From Streptococcus sp. 29896 (GTDB lineage: Bacteria > Bacillota > Bacilli > Lactobacillales > Streptococcaceae): a DNA stretch of 64,000 nucleotides. Every line of letters starts with the position of its first letter. Within the stretch, counting starts at the first letter, position 1. The DNA is taken from contig NZ_CP118733.1 of NCBI RefSeq assembly GCF_032594915.1, positions 372,001 through 436,000 of the forward strand, given 5' to 3'. The position numbers were made by a program, and so were the translations under genes. A model generated the notes under the pieces. It was not told the origin of the DNA. It ran no database searches and saw only the letters and a program-made list of their open reading frames with translations. Below are positions 16,847-26,673 of this stretch, one piece after another.

Positions 16847-17992
16847 ATGAGTAAAGAAATGCTAGAAGCCTTCCGCGTTCTCGAGGAAGACATGGGTATT
16901 AACAAAGCAGACATTGTCGAAGCTGTTATGGAGTCTTTGCGTTCTGCTTACAAACGCCGTTATGGTCAGTCTGAATCAGCAGCCATCGAGTTTGATGAGA
17001 AAAAAGGAGACTTCCAAGTCTATACAGTTCGTGAAGTTGTTGATGAAGTATTTGATAGCCGCTTGGAAATCAGTTTGAAAGATGCCCTAGCGATTTCATC
17101 AGCCTATGAATTGGGAGATAAAATCAAATTTGCGGAATCTCCAGCTGAATTTGGTCGTGTTGCAGCCCAGTCTGCCAAACAGACCATTATGGAAAAAATG
17201 CGCAAGCAAAAACGTGCCATTACTTACAATACTTATAAGGCACACGAAAGTGAAATCATGTCTGGAACCGTAGAACGTTTTGACAATCGCTTCATTTACG
17301 TAAATTTGGGGACGATCGAAGCACAATTGTCCAAACAAGATCAAATTCCAGGCGAAGTTTTCCAATCTCATGACCGTATCGAAGTTTATGTTTATAAAGT
17401 AGAGGACAATGGTCGTGGTGTGAATGTCTTCGTAAGCCGTAGCCATCCAGAGATGATCAAGCGTCTCATGGAACAAGAAATTCCAGAAGTCTATGATGGA
17501 ACGGTTGAAATCATGAGTGTTTCGCGTGAGGCAGGTGACCGCACCAAGGTCGCTGTACGAAGCCACAATCCAAACGTTGATGCCATCGGTACCATCGTCG
17601 GCCGTGGCGGTGCTAACATCAAGAAAATCACTAGCAAGTTCCATCCAGCTCGCTACGATGCTAAGAACGATCGTATGGTTCCAACTGAGGAAAACATCGA
17701 TGTTATCGAGTGGGTAGCAGACGAAGCTGAGTTCATTTACAACGCTTTGGCACCAGCAGAAGTGGATCAGGTTATCTTCGACACAGAAGATGGCAAACAT
17801 GCCACAGTAGTAGTTCCGGACGACAAACTATCGCTTGCTATTGGTCGTCGTGGACAAAACGTTCGCCTTGCGGCGCACTTGACAGGTTTCCGTATCGACA
17901 TCAAGTCAGCGACTGAGTATGAAGCGCTTGAAGCTGCCATGTATGAAGAGGCAGAGCCGGCTGAAATTGAAGAAGCTGACGCAGCAGAATAG
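16847..17992 (+). CDS. nusA: Transcription termination/antitermination protein NusA
   Basis: 381 residues: N-terminal RNA-polymerase-binding domain, S1 domain (about 135-200), then KH1 and KH2 with the [10 protein letters not shown] and [11 protein letters not shown] motifs, and a short acidic tail instead of the AR repeats of E. coli, as usual in Firmicutes. It modulates pausing, termination and rRNA antitermination. The start at 16847 ([12 protein letters not shown]) is the family start. Confidence 0.96.
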   Translation: MSKEMLEAFRVLEEDMGINKADIVEAVMESLRSAYKRRYGQSESAAIEFDEKKGDFQVYTVREVVDEVFDSRLEISLKDALAISSAYELGDKIKFAESPAEFGRVAAQSAKQTIMEKMRKQKRAITYNTYKAHESEIMSGTVERFDNRFIYVNLGTIEAQLSKQDQIPGEVFQSHDRIEVYVYKVEDNGRGVNVFVSRSHPEMIKRLMEQEIPEVYDGTVEIMSVSREAGDRTKVAVRSHNPNVDAIGTIVGRGGANIKKITSKFHPARYDAKNDRMVPTEENIDVIEWVADEAEFIYNALAPAEVDQVIFDTEDGKHATVVVPDDKLSLAIGRRGQNVRLAAHLTGFRIDIKSATEYEALEAAMYEEAEPAEIEEADAAE

Positions 17993-18010
17993 TCTGAGTA
18001 GGAGGTAGCC

Positions 18011-18307
18011 ATGGCAAAAGCTAGAAAGATACCTTTACGAAAATCAGTTGTATCAGGAGAAATCATTGACAAACGTGATTTACTCCGCATCGTTAAAAAC
18101 AAGGAAGGTCAGGTCTTTATTGACCCAACAGGCAAGGCAAATGGTCGCGGAGCCTACATCAAGTTGGATAATGACGAAGCTGCCCTAGCCAAGAAGAAAC
18201 AGGTTTTCAACCGTGCTTTTAGCATGGAAGTAACTCCTGAATTTTACGATGAATTGATTGCCTACGTTGACCACAAGGTCAAAAGGAGAGAGCTTGGACT
18301 CGAATAA
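18011..18307 (+). CDS. ylxR: YlxR family RNA-binding protein (RnpM)
   Basis: 98 residues, basic, with the phrases [27 protein letters not shown] typical of the YlxR fold. The family's usual N-terminal cysteines are absent, as is common in streptococci. In Bacillus the homologue binds and modulates RNase P. GGAGGTAGCC precedes the ATG. It overlaps ylxQ. Confidence 0.9.
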   Translation: MAKARKIPLRKSVVSGEIIDKRDLLRIVKNKEGQVFIDPTGKANGRGAYIKLDNDEAALAKKKQVFNRAFSMEVTPEFYDELIAYVDHKVKRRELGLE

Positions 18308-18602
18308 GACACAGAAAATCCTCAACCTACTGGGCTTAGCCCAGCGAGCAGGTCGTTTGATTTCAGGCGAAGAATTGGTTGTGGAAGCCATTCAGAAAAA
18401 ACAGGCCAAACTCGTCTTTTTAGCCGAGGATGCTGGTCCCAATCTAAGAAAAAAAATTACTGACAAAAGTCAGACTTATCAAGTAGAAGTTGTAACCGCG
18501 TTTTCAACGCTGGAATTAAGCGCCGCTGTCGGAAAGAGCCGTAAAGTTCTTGCTGTGACAGACGCTGGATTTACTAAGAAGATGAGGTCTATTATGGAAT
18601 AG
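18294..18602 (+). CDS. ylxQ: YlxQ, L7Ae-family RNA-binding protein
   Basis: 102 residues of the L7Ae/L30e/S12e/Gadd45 family ([28 protein letters not shown]). It is a K-turn-binding ribosomal protein homologue. The start is taken as TTG 18294 because AAGGAG (18283-18288) sits 5 bases upstream and the product then begins directly with [12 protein letters not shown]; an ATG 36 bases upstream has no Shine-Dalgarno. It overlaps ylxR by 14 bases. Confidence 0.9.
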   Translation: MDSNKTQKILNLLGLAQRAGRLISGEELVVEAIQKKQAKLVFLAEDAGPNLRKKITDKSQTYQVEVVTAFSTLELSAAVGKSRKVLAVTDAGFTKKMRSIME

Positions 18603-18619
18603 AACAGGAGGACAAGGTA

Positions 18620-21397
18620 TTGTCTAAGAAGAGATTGTACGAAATTGCCAAAGAACTTGGCAAAGAAAGTAAAGAAATCGTCGCCAAGGCTAAGGAACTT
18701 GGGGCGGATGTAAAAAGTCATTCTTCAAGTGTTGAAGCTGATATTGCTCAAAAAATTGTTGCCAGCTTCTCAGCTACAAAAGCAAGTGGCGCGACACCGG
18801 AGAAAAAGGCAGCAGAACCAGCTCCAATCGCTACTGTAGCGCCTAGGGTTTCAGAAGAAAAAGTTGCCGTAGTTTCGAAAGAAGCGGCACCTGTACAAGC
18901 TGTACAAAGACCGAAAAGTCGTAACTTTAAGGCTGAACGGGAGGCAAGGGCAAAAGAACAGGCTGAACGTCGCCAACAAGGACGATCTGCCCATCAAGGA
19001 CAGCAGGATAGACGAGGTGGACAAGACCGTCGTGACCAACAAGGTCGCAAGGACCGTCGAGATCAAGGGACAGGGGAACGTCGTGAGTTTCAAGGACGTG
19101 AACGCCGTCAAGATCAAGGCAGAGACCGTCGCCAAGATCAGGGACGCGATCGTCGTCCACAAGGTGACAAGCCAGGTTTTGGTCGTCAGACCAATCAGCG
19201 CCCTGTTGAACCGGCAGCACCGAAAATTGATTTCAAAGCTAGAGCAGCAGCATTAAAAGCTGAGCAAAATGCAGAATATGCTCGCAGCAGCGAAGAACGT
19301 TTCAGACAGGCACAAGAAGCTAAGAAAAAAGTCGTGAAACAAAAAGAAATCAAATTTGAAGAGCCAGTTGTGGAGACAAAACCATTTGTCAAACCAGAGG
19401 CTACTCCAATTGAAACAGCAAACGCTGATACTCGTCGTAAGAAACAAGCTCGACCAGACAAGAAGCGTGACTTTAATAGTGACGAAGAAGATGGTCCACG
19501 GAAACAACAAAGAAATCGAAATAGTCAAAATCAAGTGAGAAATCAAAGAAATAGTAACTGGAATAACAACAAGAAAAACAAAAAAGGCAAGAGCAACCAA
19601 CCTGTTAAGCCTGTCACAGAGCGCAAGTTCCACGAATTGCCAAGTGAATTTGAATACACAGCTGGTATGACCGTCGCAGAAATTGCAAAACGGATCAAAC
19701 GCGAACCTGCCGAAATCGTGAAGAAACTCTTCCTCATGGGTGTCATGGCAACACAGAACCAATCTCTGGACGGCGATACCATTGAACTCCTTATGGTTGA
19801 TTACGGCATCGAAGCCAAAGAAAAAGTAGAAGTGGACAATGCAGACATCGAGCGTTTCTTCGTCGAAGAAGGCTATCTCAATGAAGAAGAGATGACAGAG
19901 CGTCCACCAGTTGTGACCATCATGGGACACGTTGACCATGGTAAAACAACCTTGTTGGATACCCTACGTAATTCTCGTGTTGCTACTGGAGAAGCTGGTG
20001 GTATCACACAGCATATCGGTGCCTACCAAATTGAGGAAGCTGGTAAGAAGATTACCTTCTTGGATACGCCTGGACACGCGGCCTTTACGTCTATGCGTGC
20101 TCGTGGTGCATCTGTTACCGACTTGACAATCTTGGTCGTTGCGGCAGATGATGGTGTTATGCCACAGACAATCGAGGCTATCAACCACTCAAAAGCAGCT
20201 AATGTACCAATCATTGTAGCTATCAACAAGATTGACAAGCCAGGTGCAAACCCAGAGCGTGTCATCGGTGAATTGGCTGAACACGGTGTTATCTCAACTG
20301 CCTGGGGCGGTGAGTCTGAATTCGTAGAAATTTCTGCTAAATTCAACCAAAACATTGATGAATTGTTGGAAACGGTTCTTCTTGTAGCTGAAATCCAAGA
20401 ACTCAAGGCAGATCCTACTGTGCGTGCAATCGGTACGGTTATCGAAGCGCATTTGGATAAAGGAAAAGGTGCCGTTGCAACCCTCCTTGTTCAACAAGGT
20501 ACGCTCAATGTGCAAGATCCAATCGTTGTCGGAAATACCTTTGGTCGTGTTCGTGCCATGACAAATGACCTTGGTCGTCGTGTCAAAGTTGCAGGACCTT
20601 CTACACCAGTATCTATTACAGGTCTCAATGAAGCACCGATGGCTGGTGATCATTTCGCGGTTTATGAGGATGAAAAATCTGCGCGTGCAGCAGGTGAAGA
20701 ACGTGCTAAACGTGCTCTTCTTAAACAACGTCAAGCAACGCAACGTGTCAGTCTTGAAAACCTCTTTGATACCCTTAAAGCTGGTGAAGTTAAGTCTGTT
20801 AATGTGATCATCAAGGCCGATGTACAAGGATCTGTTGAAGCTCTTGCTTCGTCCCTTCAGAAAATCGAAGTGGAAGGTGTGCGTGTCAATATCGTTCACT
20901 CAGCAGTTGGTGCCATCAACGAATCAGACATCACCCTTGCGGAAGCATCGAACGCACTCGTTATCGGTTTCAACGTTCGTCCAACTGCCGAAGCCCGCAA
21001 CCAAGCGGAAGCGGATGATGTAGAAGTACGTCTCCACAGTATCATCTACAAGGTAATTGAAGAGATGGAAGATGCCATGAAAGGTATGTTGGATCCTGAG
21101 TACGAAGAAAAAATCATCGGTGAAGCGATCATCCGTGAAACCTTTAAAGTGTCTAAAGTCGGCACAATCGGTGGTTTCATGGTTGTACGTGGTAAGGTTA
21201 CCCGTGATTCAAGTGTCCGTGTCATCCGTGATGGTGTTGTTATCTTTGACGGTAAATTGGCGAGCTTGAAGCGTTACAAAGACGATGTGAAAGAAGTCGG
21301 TAATGCCCAAGAAGGTGGTTTGATGATTGAAAACTACAACGACATCCGTGTAGACGATACCATCGAAGCCTACATCATGGAAGAAATTAAGAAATAA
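18620..21397 (+). CDS. infB: Translation initiation factor IF-2
   Basis: 925 residues from a TTG start preceded by AGGAGG. Order: N-terminal IF2_N helix bundle ([15 protein letters not shown]), a long basic low-complexity region with Arg/Asp/Gln repeats (about 130-195), a second IF2_N ([17 protein letters not shown]), the G domain with G1 [17 protein letters not shown] and NKID, domains 2-3, and the C-terminal fMet-tRNA-binding domain. It brings initiator tRNA to the 30S subunit. Last gene before the structured spacer and rbfA. Confidence 0.97.
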   Translation: MSKKRLYEIAKELGKESKEIVAKAKELGADVKSHSSSVEADIAQKIVASFSATKASGATPEKKAAEPAPIATVAPRVSEEKVAVVSKEAAPVQAVQRPKSRNFKAEREARAKEQAERRQQGRSAHQGQQDRRGGQDRRDQQGRKDRRDQGTGERREFQGRERRQDQGRDRRQDQGRDRRPQGDKPGFGRQTNQRPVEPAAPKIDFKARAAALKAEQNAEYARSSEERFRQAQEAKKKVVKQKEIKFEEPVVETKPFVKPEATPIETANADTRRKKQARPDKKRDFNSDEEDGPRKQQRNRNSQNQVRNQRNSNWNNNKKNKKGKSNQPVKPVTERKFHELPSEFEYTAGMTVAEIAKRIKREPAEIVKKLFLMGVMATQNQSLDGDTIELLMVDYGIEAKEKVEVDNADIERFFVEEGYLNEEEMTERPPVVTIMGHVDHGKTTLLDTLRNSRVATGEAGGITQHIGAYQIEEAGKKITFLDTPGHAAFTSMRARGASVTDLTILVVAADDGVMPQTIEAINHSKAANVPIIVAINKIDKPGANPERVIGELAEHGVISTAWGGESEFVEISAKFNQNIDELLETVLLVAEIQELKADPTVRAIGTVIEAHLDKGKGAVATLLVQQGTLNVQDPIVVGNTFGRVRAMTNDLGRRVKVAGPSTPVSITGLNEAPMAGDHFAVYEDEKSARAAGEERAKRALLKQRQATQRVSLENLFDTLKAGEVKSVNVIIKADVQGSVEALASSLQKIEVEGVRVNIVHSAVGAINESDITLAEASNALVIGFNVRPTAEARNQAEADDVEVRLHSIIYKVIEEMEDAMKGMLDPEYEEKIIGEAIIRETFKVSKVGTIGGFMVVRGKVTRDSSVRVIRDGVVIFDGKLASLKRYKDDVKEVGNAQEGGLMIENYNDIRVDDTIEAYIMEEIKK

Positions 21398-21407
21398 TCT
21401 TTTCTCA

Positions 21408-21533
21408 AGAATGAACTATCTTATAGAGTAATCGTTTGAGAAGCTGACCATTAGTTATAGAAGATAGTAGGTTTGAGGCAATAGCCTTCAAACTTACTAG
21501 GATTTTTCAAGCTGAGGAAACTCAGCTTTTCTA
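21408..21533 (+). terminator. Structured spacer with terminator between infB and rbfA
   Basis: ACTATCTT (about 21415) can pair with AAGATAGT (about 21463). GTTTGA-GGC and GCC-TCAAAC form a second hairpin near 21471-21493. AAGCTGAG (21509-21516) and CTCAGCTT (21521-21528) with loop GAAA and following T residues form a typical terminator. Confidence 0.65.
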
Positions 21534-21554
21534 TCATGTAAGAAAGGAAAAAAT

Positions 21555-21905
21555 ATGGCAAACCATTTTCGTACAGACCGTGTAGGGATGGAGATTAAGC
21601 GTGAAGTCAATGAGATTTTGCAAAAGAAAGTCCGCGATCCTCGTGTACAAGGTGTGACTATCACCGATGTCCAGATGGTTGGGGATTTGTCGCTGGCAAA
21701 GGTTTACTATACTATTATGAGTAACCTAGCTTCTGACAATCAAAAAGCCCAAACAGGTCTGGAAAAAGCAACGGGAACCATAAAGAGAGAATTAGGCCGC
21801 AAGCTGACTCTTTATAAAATCCCTGACTTGGTCTTTGAAAAAGACCAATCAATTGAGTACGGCAACAAGATTGACCAAATGTTGCGTGACCTAGAACAAA
21901 AATAG
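21555..21905 (+). CDS. rbfA: 30S ribosome-binding factor RbfA
   Basis: 116 residues of the KH-like RbfA fold ([39 protein letters not shown]). It assists late 16S rRNA processing and cold adaptation. AGAAAGGAAAA precedes the ATG. It may be partly read through from infB. Followed by a strong terminator. Confidence 0.96.
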   Translation: MANHFRTDRVGMEIKREVNEILQKKVRDPRVQGVTITDVQMVGDLSLAKVYYTIMSNLASDNQKAQTGLEKATGTIKRELGRKLTLYKIPDLVFEKDQSIEYGNKIDQMLRDLEQK

Positions 21906-21935
21906 AAAAGCTGGACAAACCAGCTTTTTCTTTTT
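21906..21935 (+). terminator. Terminator after rbfA
   Basis: AAAAGCTGG and CCAGCTTTT around a 5-base loop, then TCTTTTT. Confidence 0.85.
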
Positions 21936-22002
21936 AATTAAAATTTACAGACAATTCAAAGAATGATATACTATATGGGAATATGTTTGAGTGAGGTGAA
22001 CT

Positions 22003-23763
22003 ATGGCACAAGAGCAGGAGAAAATCTCCAGAGAAAAGAAAAAAGCCCTCTTGAAGCGGCTCAAAGAACATATCAAGCCCAAGATGAAGCTGGTCTATTT
22101 GGCAGCCTTTCTATCCTGGGTGCAATTTTTGATGCGGATTATTTCCTTCTATTTGATTGCTAAGGGCTTTGTGACCTACTATGAGGGTGGGCAGGTTGAT
22201 TTAGTAGGGTTTGTCCTCATCTTGCTAGAGCTTAATGCCTTTGGATATGGTGTAGCCCTGATTGCCAAGCGTTTGCAGGGCTTGGGCTCCCAGTTTGCTC
22301 GGGATTCGCTCAAACAGTCTTTCTTTGAGGCCCTCTTGGTCAAGGACGGTCAGTTTGAGTCAAAAGCGACAGCAGCAGATGTCTTTAACATCGCTTCGCA
22401 AGGGATTGACAGCCTGGATACCTACTATTCCTACTACATGGCATCTTCCTTGCGGACCCAGTTCAACTGTGCGACTGTGCTCTTGCTAGTCTTTCTGATT
22501 TTCCCGTTGGGTGCGGTCATTTTCATCTTGGCCTTGCCTTTGATTCCCATTTCCATTATCGCTATGCAGAAGCGGTCCAAGCGGATCATGAATCGCTACT
22601 GGGGCTCCTACATGGATGTGGGCAATCTTTTCTTGGACGACCTCAAGGGGCTCAACACCCTCTATTCCTATCAGGCAGACGCAGCTTATGAAAAGACCTT
22701 CAATGAGCAGGCGGAGGACTTCCGCGATGCGACCATGGAGTTGCTCAGTTTCCAACTGCAAGCGGTAGGTTACATGGATGCGGTCATGTATCTGGGGATT
22801 GGTCTGTCTGGTTTTGTGGCGGTCAATAGCCTAGCGACAGGCAATCTTTCCCTCTTTAGTATGCTTTTCTTTGTCCTCATTGCGACGGAGTTTTTTGCAC
22901 CAATACGGGAGCAGGGCTACGGTATGCACTTGGTCATGATGAATACCAAGATGGCGGATCGCATTTTTGGTTTCTTGGACAGCATGACAGCGGAGCAGGA
23001 AATCGATGCTGCCCATGTGCCTGCTTTTGACAGTCTGAAACTGGAAAATCTGGCCTTTGCCTACGGAGAAAAGCCAGTCCTAGAAGATATTTCCATGACC
23101 ATGACGGCTGGCAAGGTCTATGCCTTGGCCGGTGAGTCAGGGAAGGGGAAAACGACCTTGGCCCAGCTGCTCTTGCGACGCTTGCGGGCGGATAAGGGGG
23201 CGATTTACTTGGGTGAGCAGGAAATTTCTACTGTCAGTCAGGTGTCTCTGAATGAACAAGTCCTCTATGTGTCGGGCCAGTCAGCCTTGCTCAACCAGTC
23301 AATCTATGAGAATTTACGCATGGCTGGTGATTGGACCAAGGAGGACATCTTGGCTTGGGCAGATCAGCATGGGGTCTTGCAGTTTGTTAAGAATCTGCCA
23401 GACGGTCTAGACACGATTGTGGGCGATGACGGTGCTTTCTTGTCACCAGGTCAACGCCAGCAGGTCATCTGTGCCCGTGCGGTCTTGGCCAAACGCTCGC
23501 TCTATATCTTTGACGAGGTGACGTCTAGCGTCGATCAGGACAATGAAGGTCTGATTTACGATTTGATTAACCTGGTTGCAAAAGATGCGGTTGTCATTAT
23601 TATTACTCATAAGATGAAGCAGGTGGAGCAGGCAGATGACATTCTCTTCTTGTCTTCGGAGGGAGCTGTGACAGGCAGTCATACCACACTTTATCAGTCT
23701 AGCTCGGCCTATCGTCAGCTGGTCGATCAACAAAGAGAATTGGAGGAAGCCGTTTATGGATAA
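22003..23763 (+). CDS. ABC half-transporter, type-IV (exporter-fold) membrane plus ATPase, subunit 1
   Basis: 586 residues: a transmembrane domain with about six helices (residues about 30-310), then a nucleotide-binding domain with Walker A GESGKGKTT at about 377, signature LSPGQRQQV at about 480, Walker B SLYIFDEVTSSVD and H-loop ITHKM. The signature has Pro in place of the first Gly. It overlaps the second half-transporter by 8 bases, so the two probably form a heterodimer. The fold is that of exporters, but some heterodimers of this type (YbtPQ-like) import siderophores. Its place directly before an ECF module suggests a role in the same uptake process. The substrate is unknown. Confidence 0.85.
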   Translation: MAQEQEKISREKKKALLKRLKEHIKPKMKLVYLAAFLSWVQFLMRIISFYLIAKGFVTYYEGGQVDLVGFVLILLELNAFGYGVALIAKRLQGLGSQFARDSLKQSFFEALLVKDGQFESKATAADVFNIASQGIDSLDTYYSYYMASSLRTQFNCATVLLLVFLIFPLGAVIFILALPLIPISIIAMQKRSKRIMNRYWGSYMDVGNLFLDDLKGLNTLYSYQADAAYEKTFNEQAEDFRDATMELLSFQLQAVGYMDAVMYLGIGLSGFVAVNSLATGNLSLFSMLFFVLIATEFFAPIREQGYGMHLVMMNTKMADRIFGFLDSMTAEQEIDAAHVPAFDSLKLENLAFAYGEKPVLEDISMTMTAGKVYALAGESGKGKTTLAQLLLRRLRADKGAIYLGEQEISTVSQVSLNEQVLYVSGQSALLNQSIYENLRMAGDWTKEDILAWADQHGVLQFVKNLPDGLDTIVGDDGAFLSPGQRQQVICARAVLAKRSLYIFDEVTSSVDQDNEGLIYDLINLVAKDAVVIIITHKMKQVEQADDILFLSSEGAVTGSHTTLYQSSSAYRQLVDQQRELEEAVYG

Positions 23764-25417
23764 GAAAGAAATGCCGACACGGGTGCTGATTCCAAGACTC
23801 TTGGGCTCGATGAAGCATCTCTTGCCACGGATTGCGGTGGCGGTTTGCTTTGCGGTCTTGGGACAGGTGGTGACCATTGCTATTCCAGTAACCCTGGTCT
23901 ATCTGGCTTTTGATGCCCTTGCTGGCAATCCTGCTCCGCTATGGACCTTGGGAACTCTAGTCATTCTAGCTCTTCTGCGTGGTGCCTTCCGCTATGGCGA
24001 GCACTACTTTGGTCATTATGTGGCCTTTCATACCTTGGCGGCCTACCGCCGTCTGATTTTTGCAAAATTGCGGGCCTTGGCTCCTGGGAAATTGGACCGG
24101 CAGGACAGTGGTAGCCTGCTCAAGATGATTGGGGAGGACATCGAGGCCTTGGAGGTTTTCTTTGCCCATACCATTGCCCCGATTTGTACAGGGATTTTGG
24201 TGGCTCTTGGCTTGACGGTTTATTTTGGTCTATCCAGCTGGGGCTTGTCCCTTATAGCTTTGGTAACCTACGCCCTTTTAGCGATTGCGATTCCAAATCG
24301 ATTTGCCCAGCAGTTACAACCCTTGCTCAAGGAGCAAAATGCCAGTCGCAAGGGCTATGTTTCCTACTTTATCGAAAGTCTGAAGAGCATGAAGGATCTC
24401 ATGCAATTCCAGCAGACAGATGCTCGGTTTGCCAATCTGACACAGAAAAGTCAAGAGGTCAATGGTCAGGAGCGAAAGGTTGCCCAGACCAACTTTATGC
24501 AGTATGCTGTTTCCTTTTTGGTGGTAGGCCTGTCTATCATGGGCTTTGCCTGGCTGACTTTTGACTTGGTCGGCAGTCAGAGCTTGGACTTAGCGACGGG
24601 AGTAGCCCTTCTGGTGTCCTTTACCAGTTCCTTTGCTCCCTTCTTGGAACTCAGCCGTCTGCCTCTTGGTTTCAAGCGGGCTATGAATGCTGGTCGGAAC
24701 ATCTATGCTCTTTTGGACGAAAAAGAAGCAGAGCGAACAGGTGGCTTGGTTGAGGTCAGCGTGACAGATATTGCTATTGAGCAAGTTGACTTCGACTATG
24801 ATGATCGTGAAACAGGGCTCTATCGTAATCTGTCTGTTCAGTTTGAACAGGGTGGCATCATTGGTCTGGTCGGTGAGTCTGGTGCAGGAAAGTCCACCTT
24901 GATGAAACTGATCATGCGGTGGTATGACTGGCAGCAAGGTCAAATCCGTCTGTCTGGCTTGGATAGTCGGAAGGTGGACAAGGCTCATTTGCAGAGGTCC
25001 TTTACCTATGTGCCTCAGGTACCGCAAATCTTCCGCCAGACCATTCGGGAAAATCTTGTCTTGGGTCGGACGGATGTGTCAGACGAAACTATCATGGACT
25101 TGGCAGAAAAATGCCACATGAAAGAACGGATTTTGGCAGCACCGCAGGGTTTGGATACGATTGTGGAAGCCAGTGACTTTTCAGCAGGAGAAGGACAACG
25201 CCTGGAACTCATGCGGGCCCTGCTCAAAAATGCGGACTGCTATATCTTTGATGAGCCGACCAGTAACCTGGATTCGCTCAATGAAGCTCGCTTTATCCAG
25301 CTGGTCAAGGCACACTGTCAGGGCATGGTCTTCTTGATTTCCCATAGAAGCTCAACCATGGCTTGTGCAGATACCATTTTCCGCTTGGAAGACGGACAAT
25401 TAGTAAAGGAAAAATAA
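23756..25417 (+). CDS. ABC half-transporter, type-IV fold, subunit 2
   Basis: 553 residues: six-helix membrane domain, then Walker A GESGAGKST at about 373, a degenerate signature FSAGEGQRLE, Walker B CYIFDEPTSNLD and H-loop ISHR. Together with the preceding protein it would give two unequal ATP sites. The 8-base overlap upstream and a start codon directly abutting its stop downstream (TAA then ATG at 25418) indicate one polycistronic, translationally coupled unit. Confidence 0.85.
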   Translation: MDKKEMPTRVLIPRLLGSMKHLLPRIAVAVCFAVLGQVVTIAIPVTLVYLAFDALAGNPAPLWTLGTLVILALLRGAFRYGEHYFGHYVAFHTLAAYRRLIFAKLRALAPGKLDRQDSGSLLKMIGEDIEALEVFFAHTIAPICTGILVALGLTVYFGLSSWGLSLIALVTYALLAIAIPNRFAQQLQPLLKEQNASRKGYVSYFIESLKSMKDLMQFQQTDARFANLTQKSQEVNGQERKVAQTNFMQYAVSFLVVGLSIMGFAWLTFDLVGSQSLDLATGVALLVSFTSSFAPFLELSRLPLGFKRAMNAGRNIYALLDEKEAERTGGLVEVSVTDIAIEQVDFDYDDRETGLYRNLSVQFEQGGIIGLVGESGAGKSTLMKLIMRWYDWQQGQIRLSGLDSRKVDKAHLQRSFTYVPQVPQIFRQTIRENLVLGRTDVSDETIMDLAEKCHMKERILAAPQGLDTIVEASDFSAGEGQRLELMRALLKNADCYIFDEPTSNLDSLNEARFIQLVKAHCQGMVFLISHRSSTMACADTIFRLEDGQLVKEK

Positions 25418-26011
25418 ATGAAACAATTAAAAATGAAGGACCTCATGGTGACGGGGGCTTTTGCTGGGTTGTATTTTCTGTGTGTGGGTCTGGGGACCTT
25501 GATTGGTGTCTTTTTTGACCGGTCAGGCAATATGATGTACGCTCCGGCTTTTGCGGCACTCTTGGCTGGTCCGGTTTATATGCTCTTGATTGCCAAGGTT
25601 GGCAAGTTTGGCTCTATCAGTTTGGTCGGTGCGGTCATGGCCTGTTTCTTTTTCCTGTCAGGCTATATGACAGCGGCCTTTCTGCCTAGTTTAACCTTTG
25701 GCTTGCTAGGAGATTGGGTAGCCAAGCTCGGTGCTTATAAGAATAAATGGAGCAACCTCCTGAGCTTTGCGGTCTTCTCTTTTGGCAATCTGGGACCCAT
25801 TATTCTCATGTGGCTCATGCGGGATGCCTATGAAGCTAATCTTTTGGCCCGTGGTAAGTCGGCTGAATATGTAGCCCATGTCATACTGGACTTTACACCG
25901 GGAAATGTCCTTTGGTTATCTTTTACCATTATCTTGGCAGCTAGTCTGAGCGGCCTCTTTGGACAATACATGGTCAAACGCTATTTTGATCGTTCAGGTT
26001 TGGTCGGATGA
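25418..26011 (+). CDS. ECF transporter S component, MptD/Trep_Strep family
   Basis: 197 residues with five to six hydrophobic helices and no ATPase motif. Phrases such as MKDLMVTGAFAGLYFLCVG, an Asp/Arg before the second helix and the DFTPGN loop fit the MptD (Trep_Strep) family of substrate-binding ECF membrane proteins, whose substrate is not established. It sits between two ABC half-transporters and the T component. The start directly follows the preceding stop; the Shine-Dalgarno (AAAGGAAAAA) lies in the upstream gene. Confidence 0.8.
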   Translation: MKQLKMKDLMVTGAFAGLYFLCVGLGTLIGVFFDRSGNMMYAPAFAALLAGPVYMLLIAKVGKFGSISLVGAVMACFFFLSGYMTAAFLPSLTFGLLGDWVAKLGAYKNKWSNLLSFAVFSFGNLGPIILMWLMRDAYEANLLARGKSAEYVAHVILDFTPGNVLWLSFTIILAASLSGLFGQYMVKRYFDRSGLVG

Positions 26012-26673
26012 AACTCGATGCACGCAGTAAAATTCTTTTGGTCATGTTCACCAGTTTGACCTACGGAATGCGGCTGAGCGGCCTGGAAAATGCAGTCTTG
26101 GTCTGTGGACTGAGCCTGCTTTTCTGGTTTTCTGGCAAGCCTAAAATGGCCTTGGTCGGCCTGCTGGGCTATGGTCTTTTCCTCGGACTTTCTTATTGGA
26201 CAGTTCTACCTGGCCTCTTGCTCCACTTGGTTGTTCTTATGACCTACATCTGGCCGCCGCTCTTGGCAGGGCACTTGCTCCTCATGACCACTAGCAGTTA
26301 TGAGCTCATTCATGGCTTGCGGAAATGGCGATTGCCCGAAGCCTTCCTCTTGACCTTGGGTGTCATGTTTCGCTTTTTGCCAGCCATTAAGTCGGACGCC
26401 CGGCATATCCAGGCTTCTCTGAAGGTCAGGGGAATCTTTCTCAGCAAGTGGGCTCTATTTGTCCAACCGCTACGTTATATGGAATATTTTTTGGTCCCCC
26501 TCATGCTCTCTCTTTTGGCAACTGCCCAAGATTTGACGGTGGCGACCTTGACCAAGGGGATTGCTCTGAGCGGTCGTCCTAGTGAATTTGTCAAGTCAGG
26601 CTGGACTTGGCTAGATTGGAGTCTTTGCCTATGTTGTCTAATCTTTCTTCTATTGACACGACTATCAAGATAA
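26008..26673 (+). CDS. ECF transporter transmembrane (T) component
   Basis: 221 residues, hydrophobic, CbiQ/EcfT family. The two cytoplasmic coupling helices are visible as SLKVRGIFLSK and KGIALSGRP, which correspond to the Ala-Arg-Gly motifs that dock on the ATPases. It overlaps the S gene by 4 bases (GGATGA). Being dedicated to this cluster, this is probably a group I ECF system with its own energising module. Confidence 0.85.
   Translation: MKLDARSKILLVMFTSLTYGMRLSGLENAVLVCGLSLLFWFSGKPKMALVGLLGYGLFLGLSYWTVLPGLLLHLVVLMTYIWPPLLAGHLLLMTTSSYELIHGLRKWRLPEAFLLTLGVMFRFLPAIKSDARHIQASLKVRGIFLSKWALFVQPLRYMEYFLVPLMLSLLATAQDLTVATLTKGIALSGRPSEFVKSGWTWLDWSLCLCCLIFLLLTRLSR

Noticed and set aside
17099..17800. 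233-codon open frame opposite nusA
   Set aside because: Antisense shadow of a conserved gene, with no ribosome site and an unlikely Cys/Phe/Ile-rich composition.
19253..19939. 228-codon open frame opposite infB
   Set aside because: Antisense shadow; composition dominated by Phe/Leu from the Lys/Glu codons of infB.
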